The translations under genes and the position numbers were made by a program. A stretch of DNA of 22,752 nt, taken from positions 1-22,752 of IMG/VR virus record IMGVR_UViG_3300030380_002033, one strand, 5' to 3'. How positions within the stretch are numbered: position 1 is the stretch's first letter; every line of letters starts with the position of its first letter. The notes under the pieces were generated by a model that saw only the letters and a list, made by a program, of their open reading frames with translations, was not told the DNA's origin and did no database searches. Shown in pieces: positions 14,783 to 22,441 of the stretch. The stretch comes from a virus.

Positions 14783-15687
14783 CCGAATAACCCCGCTTTG
14801 TTTGCTCCTGCTGCCGCTGATAATCCAGCGATACCAAGACCTAAATATTGTTGAAATGGTGATACATTAGGTGTACTTGACTGAGTAATAGTAGACTGGG
14901 AGGTCGGAGTCTTGCTATATATGTCAGACAAGAACCCTAATCTTTGATACGGCTCATATAGTTGTGCTAAATCACTTTTATACTGAGCATCTAATTTTGC
15001 TTGATCGTAACCTTGTTCAAGGCCACCCATCTTGAAGGCACCTTCAACATCTCTTTGTAATAAATTTTGACCTGCTTCTCCTAAAGCGGCTTGTCTTAAA
15101 CCAAGTTGTCCTTGAGCATCTGCTAGACCTGCAATTCCTTGACCCAAAGTTGTCTGTCTGCCAAGTTCTCTCTCAGCAGCAGCTTGAGCCTGCAAAAAGT
15201 TTTCAGCTTGAGATCGAGCTAAAGCAGAGGCTCTATTTCGTCCTACTTCGGAGCCCACGATTTGTCCCCTTGATCCACCGAAGGCACCTGACCCTATAGC
15301 ACCTGCGTTAGCTTGATTTAGCTGCATATCATAAGAACGATTAATCTCATCTTGAATGGCCTGTTGATAAGGGTTCATATACCTTTGCAACATTTCATCT
15401 GTTACAGGACCAGCTCCAGCTCTAAGTGCTTCTTCAACCCCGCCCATTGTTTTGCTTGCATCGGCTAGTGTAGCTCCTGCTTGATCAATATAGGGCAGAA
15501 AAGCTCCTAAACCTTCTTCGGATTGAGCTAAAGCAGCGAGCTGCAAATCAGTCATATCTGCTATTTCTTGTGTGGGCAGATCTATTTCTTGATCAGCAAG
15601 ATCTTTTGCTGAATCAAGTAAACCTATTCGGTAGGCTTCTATTTCAGGACTTTCCCTAACGGTTTGAATTACTTCTTCTGTAGCCAT
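14779..15687 (-). CDS. Virion structural protein, Ala/Gln-rich, probable ejection protein
   Basis: Encodes 302 residues. The block YMNPYQQAIQDEINRSYD (about 106-123) followed by GAIGSGAFGGSRGQI, GRNRASALARSQAENFLQAQ and repeated LGQ/LRQAALGEAG helices is a recognisable pattern in many marine phage structural proteins (MNPYQ, then a GAFGGSR turn, then Ala-rich helices). The C-terminus is a short Gly/Ala-rich hydrophobic patch (YLGLGIAGLSAAAGANK). Long amphipathic helices with a hydrophobic end suit a protein that inserts into or crosses a membrane, such as T7 gp14, but no experiment on this family is known to me. It shares one base with the preceding gene (TAATG) and overlaps the next as ATGA, so the three-gene set is probably made in a fixed ratio. 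Confidence 0.68.
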   Translation of the reverse strand: MATEEVIQTVRESPEIEAYRIGLLDSAKDLADQEIDLPTQEIADMTDLQLAALAQSEEGLGAFLPYIDQAGATLADASKTMGGVEEALRAGAGPVTDEMLQRYMNPYQQAIQDEINRSYDMQLNQANAGAIGSGAFGGSRGQIVGSEVGRNRASALARSQAENFLQAQAAAERELGRQTTLGQGIAGLADAQGQLGLRQAALGEAGQNLLQRDVEGAFKMGGLEQGYDQAKLDAQYKSDLAQLYEPYQRLGFLSDIYSKTPTSQSTITQSSTPNVSPFQQYLGLGIAGLSAAAGANKAGLFG

Positions 15688-17717
15688 TATGCCATCGCCT
15701 TTCCTTTTTTCTCTAAGTTACTCATTACACTATACATATTTTTTATGCCAGTGTTAAGATTTCCATTACCTAAACCTCTCACAGCATCTGTTGTCATTAC
15801 AAACTCACCCGGCATAAGCATTGCTCTTACGCTATCTTTGCCCGGTGTACCTTCATTTGGTCCTATACCGCCATTTCTTCTTGGAAATACATCACCGCCA
15901 TCAGCTAAACCTAAAGCCCCAATCCCTGTCATAAAGTTTTGTAAACCAGATTGTCTGGCACCTCCACCACCAAAAGCACCTGTTCCACTTTGAGTTACAC
16001 CCTGTCCAAAAGCTGATTTAAGCATATTTAAACGCTCTACGTCAGTCATTGCTGAACCTGTTTGTTCGTTTGTTGGCATCGCTTTGCCAAACTGATCTAG
16101 TCCTTCACCTTGATCTATAGGCAAATACGCCTGAAAAATATCAGGAAAATCTGATTTAGGCAATCCTTCCAGTATTGTAGTAGCAGGACCGGAAGATCCT
16201 AGTTGAGTACCCCCTAAGCTTGGTGTTGGAATGCCTACATTTCCGGGAGGCATACCTAACCCAGAAGGCCTTTCACCAAAAGCTGGTATATCTATACCAA
16301 ATTTAGTTTCTGTCATTGTCTCTACTTCTTTTAAAAAGTTTGGTATCTCTTGTGCTTTCATACCAGCAGGTTCTTGTAACTTTTGGTTTATAGTTGATCC
16401 AAGGGCAGCTAGTCCGCCTTCTCTTGCATAAAATATGCTAGGGTCTTTAAATTTGTAAGGCTCGTAGATAAAATCTCTTTCTTTTTCTGTCTTATCTCTG
16501 CGTGTTGCTCGTCTTGGTATCATGTTTGCAACCCTATATAAGTCAGGGTTCTGTTTAAATAACTCCATACCACTAATAGGTATATTTAGTTTTTCTTGCT
16601 CAGGTGCATCAAACGCACCAGCAGCATACAGGCCAAGACCAGCCAGACCAGCTGTGGGACCATATTTTCTTATAATTCCTGGAGAAGCGTCTTTTGCTTT
16701 TTTTACTGCATCTAAATATAAAGCACTATTCTTATTAACTTTAGATAAATCAATATTAGGGTTTTCTGCTTTTAAAATATCGGCGGGTGTTACGTCAGGA
16801 CCTCCAAACATAAACTCTTTTGTCTTGTCATAAAAAGTAGGAGTTTTTTGCAAATTTACAGATTTAAGTTTATCTAAAGCGACATCATCCGCTGAAGTAA
16901 AAACTTCTCCTGTATCCTTAAAAGATACGTCACCTGTTTTATTTAAAAGATTAGTTGAAGTTTCTGTGGGGGTAAAAGATTTAAAAGGGTCGGTCAAAGA
17001 TAATTGTTCAAACCTTGCACCGGGACTAGCTAAAGCTTCTGAAACACCTGTACCAAAGCCTTTTCCAGCAATAGCTCCGCTTGCACCACTGTAGATAGCA
17101 CCCACTCCACCAGCCAAGGCTGCACTTTTAACCGCATCACCTAAATCACCACCTTGCATAAGAGTTGATATACCTGAACCTAAAGCTGCACCATAGATTG
17201 GCCCGAGAGGCGTGGCTGCTAATACCATAGGCAAAACTATTGGAGCAATTTTTTTAAGAGCTTTACCAACACCACCTAGTGCCCTTGATACGCCTTTACC
17301 TATAGAGCTTATACCTTTTGACACACTTTTAAATAATTTTTTAAGAAAGAACTCAGGTAAACCTGTATCAGGATTGATACTGTTTTTCTTTGCTCCTACG
17401 ACATATCTCTCTGGATCTTCAACTCCCAGCTCTTTTAAATGAGAAAAAATACTTTCTTTGAGTTCTGGATTATTTTCTATCAAGGCCCGTGGCACGATAA
17501 GCTCGCCTGTTTCAACATGAGCAACTGTATCATCACCATAACGACCATAGGTCGCTATTTTTTTACCAACCTCTTTAAATTGTGCAATACCGCCCTTACC
17601 AAACTCTTGTTCAACCTCTTGGTTTTCTAAGGTCTGTAGCTCCTCATCCGTGTAAATAAAGTCAGCTATACCGCCAGATGGTATTTTTTCTTCCTTAATT
17701 GCCAGATCCATAGACAA
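15687..17717 (-). CDS. Large virion protein with duplicated GD-V-GE motif and membrane-active-looking segment
   Basis: Encodes 676 residues. A motif block GDDTVAHVETGELIVPRAL (61-79) near the N-terminus is echoed at the C-terminus by GKDSVRAMLMPGEFVMTTDA (626-645) and then an NLNTGIKNMYSVMSNLE helix. The C-terminal form is common in virion proteins of marine phages. Residues 124-156 are Lys- and Gly-rich and amphipathic, followed by a hydrophobic stretch (158-215), a possible membrane-inserting unit. Short Gly-Gly motifs occur at 40-47, 432-438 and 605-618. The exact role (tape-measure-like, ejection or head-tail protein) is unclear. The start at 17717 is TTG, five bases after GAGGT (17723-17727); an ATG at 17711 is 11 bases from it and gives a protein two residues shorter, so both are possible. 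Confidence 0.66.
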   Translation of the reverse strand: MSMDLAIKEEKIPSGGIADFIYTDEELQTLENQEVEQEFGKGGIAQFKEVGKKIATYGRYGDDTVAHVETGELIVPRALIENNPELKESIFSHLKELGVEDPERYVVGAKKNSINPDTGLPEFFLKKLFKSVSKGISSIGKGVSRALGGVGKALKKIAPIVLPMVLAATPLGPIYGAALGSGISTLMQGGDLGDAVKSAALAGGVGAIYSGASGAIAGKGFGTGVSEALASPGARFEQLSLTDPFKSFTPTETSTNLLNKTGDVSFKDTGEVFTSADDVALDKLKSVNLQKTPTFYDKTKEFMFGGPDVTPADILKAENPNIDLSKVNKNSALYLDAVKKAKDASPGIIRKYGPTAGLAGLGLYAAGAFDAPEQEKLNIPISGMELFKQNPDLYRVANMIPRRATRRDKTEKERDFIYEPYKFKDPSIFYAREGGLAALGSTINQKLQEPAGMKAQEIPNFLKEVETMTETKFGIDIPAFGERPSGLGMPPGNVGIPTPSLGGTQLGSSGPATTILEGLPKSDFPDIFQAYLPIDQGEGLDQFGKAMPTNEQTGSAMTDVERLNMLKSAFGQGVTQSGTGAFGGGGARQSGLQNFMTGIGALGLADGGDVFPRRNGGIGPNEGTPGKDSVRAMLMPGEFVMTTDAVRGLGNGNLNTGIKNMYSVMSNLEKKGKAMA

Positions 17718-17743
17718 ATACTACCTCATTTTTTTTGTTAAGT

Positions 17744-18127
17744 CTATATTCCACTTATAGCACTTGTTGTTATTCTTGTCTTTGCAAATTCTTGTATACT
17801 TGCAACAACGGCCAACCTGTCATTATTTGCTGCTTCAACTTTAAGTATTTCACCTTCGTTTAGTACAAGATCTTTTGTCAATAATTCTATTGTTGTGTTT
17901 GCTGCGACCGCTTTAGCTTTAAATATAGGCAAAGTATCTATAAAAACATCAATCGTTGAAGCACTTCCACTGTCGTTAGAAACAAGTATAGAACTAATAA
18001 CTGACGCATTGAAGTCTGCATCTGCCGGTACGGTATAAACACTTTGTAATCCATTGTTTGCTGTTGTTAGATCAACTTTTTCGTTTTTTAAATTTTGTAA
18101 ATATTGTGGTATACCACTAACTAACAT
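17744..18127 (-). CDS. Small virion-associated protein, unknown function
   Basis: Encodes 127 residues, mostly beta in character. The section GLQSVYTVPADADFNASVISSILVSND (about 26-52) followed by STIDVFIDTLPIFKAKAVAANTTIELL looks like an immunoglobulin-like or jelly-roll beta sandwich, and similar small proteins with 'TVPA..A.VISSILVSN' occur beside tail hub genes in marine phages. A head-completion, decoration or tail-accessory role is likely from that position. It shares one base with the tail hub gene upstream (TAATG) and has GGGAGA at good distance from its ATG. The 26 bases after its stop hold an A-rich run but no hairpin, so transcription should continue into the 676-residue protein gene. 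Confidence 0.6.
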   Translation of the reverse strand: MLVSGIPQYLQNLKNEKVDLTTANNGLQSVYTVPADADFNASVISSILVSNDSGSASTIDVFIDTLPIFKAKAVAANTTIELLTKDLVLNEGEILKVEAANNDRLAVVASIQEFAKTRITTSAISGI

Positions 18128-20331
18128 TATCTTCTCCCGTCTGGTCGCATATCAACACGAGGTGTTCCAAGTTTATACTTAACACCCGTGCCCGTTGATT
18201 CTACTTTTATAGCAAAAGATCGTCCTCGTACACGATAATCTATTTTATCTGTGAATTGTTCTATTGGAGTGGTTGTGCTTCTTGTTGTATCTTTTGATTC
18301 TGTTTGAAGAAAATTACCCCCAGAAGAATTTTTTGCTTTTAAAGTAAATGAAACACTTGGTGTTGAACCAGTTGATCCGTTAAATGTAACATCTGGTAAC
18401 ATTTGTTTTATAGATATAAATTTATCTCCGTCACTTATATCAATTGGTCCCGACTCAATAAACGAAGTCATAGCTGATCCATCATCGTCATTTGTTAATT
18501 CGTGGTTATATAGAAGAGAATTACCAGTAGCAATTGGAAATGTCCTAATACCACGATCAATCCAAGCATCTCTATTTAATGTTCCATAATACCAAACTTT
18601 TTCTGCATAGTTATAAACAACATAGGCATTAACAGTTGAACTACCTTCTTTTGGATAAAACCAAATAACTTCACTAAACTCTGAATTTACACCTACATGG
18701 ACTTTATCTCTTTCATCAAAGTTAAAATCTAAAAAAACTTTATCTTTTACGGTGCATGGTAGTTGTTGTGTGCCTCCACCATAAACATAAAATGTATCGA
18801 CGCCCATCCAAAACACAACATCTTCAACGGCCACCGCAGAAGCTGGGCTCATAATCGTAATGTTTTTTGATAATTCTTGCAGGCCAAAAGTAAATGGCGG
18901 TCCGATAAATTTCATAGAGTGTAATGTTTTGTTTGTAAAAATTAATATTTGTTGTTTTGTTTCTACTGCCTGAACAAAAGTAGATCCACCACCAAGCCTT
19001 AAATCACCAGCTGTGTTTGTTGCAGTCGGAAACCAATCTACTGGATTTTCTTGTGAACTAAAACGTATAAGCAATGGATCTTGTACACCGTTGCCTTGTG
19101 GCGATGTAGATAACGTACCAAACCCATCACAACCAAAAGCAATAACATGACGATCTTGGTCAGAAACCAAAACTTGTTTAGCTATCGTAGGTATACTCGA
19201 TTTACCAGAATATAGAGAAGTAGTACTTAATTCTTTTGCACGAACACTAAACCCAGTTGATTTATCCCAATAATATATAGCACCGTCTCTTGGATTTATA
19301 ATTAAATCTTCGCCAAAATTGTCATGTGACCAAGTTCTTATCTCTGCTCCAGGAGCCGAGATTGATGCTGCCAGACCCCAACCTACAAAATCATTTGCAG
19401 AATCTGTATTTCCTTTTACTAATCTTACAAGCGTATTGTCTGCGTGTGTAGCTGCGTCTGTTGCCGCGTTACTACTACCATGATTTGCAGTATTTACATT
19501 AGAAGCAGCTCCCGTTCCAGCATACGCTCTTGTAACTGTTAAAGTATCATCATCAGTAGTTGCAGAAACTAACATTAATTCGTTATCTATTAAAATAACA
19601 TCTCCTGTGTCAGTTATTCCTGTTTCCTCATCAACATCAACATCAGTTTCACTTGCATCTAAAGCTTCGTTAAGTTGAGTGGCTAATGCTCCGTCAGTCG
19701 TGCCACTCCATTGACCAGCACCCCACCCTGTACCACCAACCGTGGCATCAAGACCTGTGTTTATTTGATAAGTACCCACTACACTCGATCCACCGTTACC
19801 CGTGTCAGATGAGTTAGCTGCTACACTTGATGTAATTGTATAAGAATTAGAACTTATGATAGATACAATTTGAAACTCTGCTTGTAAAATTGTTTGTGTA
19901 ATATTACCACCTGATCCAAGACCATTAGAATCTACACCAGAAAATGTAACAAAATCATTTACATTTGCTCCATGTGCCGCATCTGTAACAGTAATAGTTG
20001 TTGAGCCATTAGTGGCAGCGAAAGTTATGTCACCAGCCGCAGTAGGATCTTTTTCTGGAGTGATATCATTGAACTGTCCACCTTCTTCAATATAATATTT
20101 AAGATGAGTTCCTATTCCTAACAAATCAGAACCATCTAAAGCAACCCAATTATGTAATCTTCTAGCAGATCCAAGATAGGTGTTACTATTTTGTTTCACC
20201 CAACCACCAAACTTTTCTGGAAAACCATTACGAAATCTTATTTTATCCCCATCAATATAACCACCCTCATTACTGTAAGCTGTTACATCTGATATAATCC
20301 CTGGTCTAAATTTTAAACTTGTATATGCCAT
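18127..20331 (-). CDS. Tail hub/nozzle-type protein (P22 gp10 or T7 gp12-like)
   Basis: Encodes 734 residues from the ATG at 20331. The N-terminal AYTSLKFRPGI opening and blocks KIRFRNGFPEKFGGW (about 30-44), RRLHNWVALDGSDLLGIGT (58-76) and KYYIEEGGQFNDITP (79-93) belong to a family widespread in marine phages, which resembles P22 gp10 and T7 gp12 tail hub or nozzle proteins with beta-propeller cores. Later blocks (VVFWMGVDTFYVYGGG, VIWFYPKEG, YVVYNYAEKVWYYGTLNR) look like propeller blades. A middle insert (about 100-305) has two Gly/Thr/Asp-rich units, one with the sequence GDVILIDNELMLVSAT, found as an inserted module in many phage tail proteins. A TTG at 20334 would start three bases earlier; the ATG overlaps the preceding stop as TGATG and is preferred. 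Confidence 0.8.
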   Translation of the reverse strand: MAYTSLKFRPGIISDVTAYSNEGGYIDGDKIRFRNGFPEKFGGWVKQNSNTYLGSARRLHNWVALDGSDLLGIGTHLKYYIEEGGQFNDITPEKDPTAAGDITFAATNGSTTITVTDAAHGANVNDFVTFSGVDSNGLGSGGNITQTILQAEFQIVSIISSNSYTITSSVAANSSDTGNGGSSVVGTYQINTGLDATVGGTGWGAGQWSGTTDGALATQLNEALDASETDVDVDEETGITDTGDVILIDNELMLVSATTDDDTLTVTRAYAGTGAASNVNTANHGSSNAATDAATHADNTLVRLVKGNTDSANDFVGWGLAASISAPGAEIRTWSHDNFGEDLIINPRDGAIYYWDKSTGFSVRAKELSTTSLYSGKSSIPTIAKQVLVSDQDRHVIAFGCDGFGTLSTSPQGNGVQDPLLIRFSSQENPVDWFPTATNTAGDLRLGGGSTFVQAVETKQQILIFTNKTLHSMKFIGPPFTFGLQELSKNITIMSPASAVAVEDVVFWMGVDTFYVYGGGTQQLPCTVKDKVFLDFNFDERDKVHVGVNSEFSEVIWFYPKEGSSTVNAYVVYNYAEKVWYYGTLNRDAWIDRGIRTFPIATGNSLLYNHELTNDDDGSAMTSFIESGPIDISDGDKFISIKQMLPDVTFNGSTGSTPSVSFTLKAKNSSGGNFLQTESKDTTRSTTTPIEQFTDKIDYRVRGRSFAIKVESTGTGVKYKLGTPRVDMRPDGRR

Positions 20332-21488
20332 CAACTAAACGCCTTTGCTGAAAAAGTTCCTGTATAACTTTGTGTAGATGTGTCAAGACTACCTGTACCA
20401 TTATTAACGTCTGCTAAAGCATAAGGCAGATTGTTTCCATCATTACCACTAATTGTCATCGTAACATCAAATGAGCCATCAGCACCATAAAGTATTTTTT
20501 GTGTTGTAGCACCTGCGTTCACAGTCACACCATCAAAAGGATCAGCACCACTTAAAACGCAACTAATAGCTAAATTATTTGTAAAAGTTAAAGTTCTAGC
20601 ATTAACAGTTACAGATTCTAATCTTCCACTTGCTTGAAAATTACTATAAGCATCATGGTCATTACCACTATCTCTACTGCCTTGAGGTGAATAATATTGT
20701 CCACTATAAGGATTAGTATGAGGACCTACAATAAAATCAGGCTTAGTCAAATTTGTATTAACCACTTGTCCACTAGCACCATCAACGTCTTTTTTAAACA
20801 TTCCAGTACTACACCAAACATAAACCTTATAAGCCATGTCATGTCTACTTCTTCTAGCATCAGTCATTCTATAAAATTGAAAACTTCCTACTGAACCTGC
20901 TATTCCAATCATAAGATTTCCTGCATTGTTAAAACTAAAACCGTTAGCAGTTAACCCACTAATATTTGCACCGTTAGTGCCTGTAAGTCCTGTCCAACTT
21001 TCTCCAGAAGGTATGTTGTCAGGTGTTCTAATTCCATGTTTATCTCTATAAGGTTCATTTGCTAAAGTATAATTTTCATTAAATGTAATGTCAAAACCAT
21101 CATCTCCTACAACTACTGTTGAAGAATTAGAGTCACCAAAAGTTGTTGTGCCAGAATAACTTGTTGAAGCTTGAGTACCAGTTGATGTTTTTAAAGTAGA
21201 TTGTATATTACCAGATCCTTTTAGCTCCATCGCAGTGCTTGAATTTTGTGTTAAAGGAGAACCAGAGGGATTAAGTAAAGTTTTACCATCTGTATCTAAT
21301 ATAATTTTTTTATTAGTAGCAACATTATTTAAAGTTAAATTACCACTAATATTTTCACCTAATTTAAAGTATTGTATAGGAAGATTAATTCTACTTCCAG
21401 CTATGTCGTTTAAAACACCAGAATTACTATCAACTAAAGATTGAGTTACTTCTGTAAAACCGACATTTGATACTAAAGGTATAGCCAT
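20331..21488 (-). CDS. Probable tail fibre or spike-like protein
   Basis: Encodes 385 residues, rich in Ser, Thr, Asn and Gly, with beta-character throughout. Early sequence includes INLPIQYFKLGENISGNLTLNNV and repeated short strands (KGSGNIQSTLKTSTG, SYSGTTTFGDSNS), like a fibrous shaft. The centre (about 175-285) has an unusual aromatic and Cys-containing region (FYRMTDARRSRHDMAYKVYVWC, PHTNPYSGQYYSPQGSRDS) that could be a receptor-binding head, and the C-terminus is again a Gly/Thr beta-rich domain. No named family was recognised, and this gene is visibly more AT-rich than its neighbours. It lies between a fibre-like protein and the tail hub, which supports an adsorption role. ATG at 21488 follows an AGG site in the preceding stop region. 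Confidence 0.55.
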   Translation of the reverse strand: MAIPLVSNVGFTEVTQSLVDSNSGVLNDIAGSRINLPIQYFKLGENISGNLTLNNVATNKKIILDTDGKTLLNPSGSPLTQNSSTAMELKGSGNIQSTLKTSTGTQASTSYSGTTTFGDSNSSTVVVGDDGFDITFNENYTLANEPYRDKHGIRTPDNIPSGESWTGLTGTNGANISGLTANGFSFNNAGNLMIGIAGSVGSFQFYRMTDARRSRHDMAYKVYVWCSTGMFKKDVDGASGQVVNTNLTKPDFIVGPHTNPYSGQYYSPQGSRDSGNDHDAYSNFQASGRLESVTVNARTLTFTNNLAISCVLSGADPFDGVTVNAGATTQKILYGADGSFDVTMTISGNDGNNLPYALADVNNGTGSLDTSTQSYTGTFSAKAFS

Positions 21489-21495
21489 TTAAAAC

Positions 21496-22434
21496 CTAAA
21501 ATTTAACTGTTTCTGAAAACGAAAAGCTAGTCCCATTATACACTCCAACAGCAAAATCTACGCTGTCACCTAAAGTTAATCCTGTTGATACGTTTCCTCC
21601 AGTTAAAGCTGTACTACCATCACCAGCATTCCAATTTATTGTCATTTTATTTGCTGAAGTTTTTTTATCAATAATAACATATTGTCCAGCTACCAAATTA
21701 TCGGTCTGTACATTTATTGTTTGAGTGCCACTAGAAACTACGACTTGTTGATAAACAGAAGTTGCTCCACCTGCTATAACATTTAATGCACCAGAAATTG
21801 TAGCAAGTGATTTTACTTCAACTAAATTTTGATTAAAGTATGTAGAAAATGTAGCAGCAGTAGTTTGCTTCATTGTACCACCATCATTTGTTACGATACC
21901 ATCACCTGCTGCAACTGCATCTGTTCCTGCTGTTGTTGCACTACCGTCCATTAAATTTAATTCTGCTGTTGTTGCAGTTACAAGACCACCTCCAAAAACT
22001 ACATTTGATAACAAATCAACTACGGCTGCACCACTATCTTTTCCGTCTGCATAAATAAAAGCTTTTGCTAGATTAGGCACTTCTACTGCACGACTATTAC
22101 CAACAGTGCCACCAGTACCTTGTTTAAAAGTAATAGTTTGTCCAGTTTTGTTGTGAACAATATAAAAAGCTTCTCTTGTTGCAGGTGTTATAGTTGCATC
22201 GGCTCCAGAACCTAAACTACCTGTTAATACTAAAACTCTTGTATGTCCATTTGATGTTTTATCACCGTCAGTGACACCTATATTCATGTTACCTGCTACG
22301 GCTACATCTGTTACACCATTAAGAACTTTGTCAATAATCTCTAAATTGTTATTAGTTGTTGTACCCCAAGTTCCCGATTGTTCGCCAACTCCTATGAGTT
22401 CTATTCCACTATTATCTGTATATGAACTTGCCAT
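21496..22434 (-). CDS. Tail-fibre-like structural protein
   Basis: Encodes 312 residues. The N-terminus SSYTDNSGIELIGVGEQSGTWG (3-24), followed by NNLEIIDKVLNG, is a typical opening of marine phage fibre proteins, where it is thought to attach to the tail. The middle has TTAELNLMDGSATTAG, a Thr/Ala/Gly repeat-like region also common in fibre shafts, and the C-terminal 90 residues (QQVVVSSGTQTINV to SFSETVKF) look like a beta-sandwich tip. No enzyme motif was seen. The ATG has GAGGT about five bases upstream, the site overlapping the stop codon of the rightmost gene. Probable function is host adsorption; the partner fibre gene downstream may supply a second receptor specificity. Confidence 0.68.
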   Translation of the reverse strand: MASSYTDNSGIELIGVGEQSGTWGTTTNNNLEIIDKVLNGVTDVAVAGNMNIGVTDGDKTSNGHTRVLVLTGSLGSGADATITPATREAFYIVHNKTGQTITFKQGTGGTVGNSRAVEVPNLAKAFIYADGKDSGAAVVDLLSNVVFGGGLVTATTAELNLMDGSATTAGTDAVAAGDGIVTNDGGTMKQTTAATFSTYFNQNLVEVKSLATISGALNVIAGGATSVYQQVVVSSGTQTINVQTDNLVAGQYVIIDKKTSANKMTINWNAGDGSTALTGGNVSTGLTLGDSVDFAVGVYNGTSFSFSETVKF

Positions 22435-22441
22435 TTTTACC

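Noticed and set aside
15664-15993. Plus-strand open frame of 109 residues
   Set aside because: It lies wholly opposite well-supported virion genes, is rich in Pro and Leu as expected of an antisense shadow, and has no supporting RBS or neighbours on that strand.
17718-17743. A- and T-rich run between the 127- and 676-residue protein genes as a terminator
   Set aside because: No hairpin precedes the run; it mainly contains the GAGGT ribosome site for the next gene.
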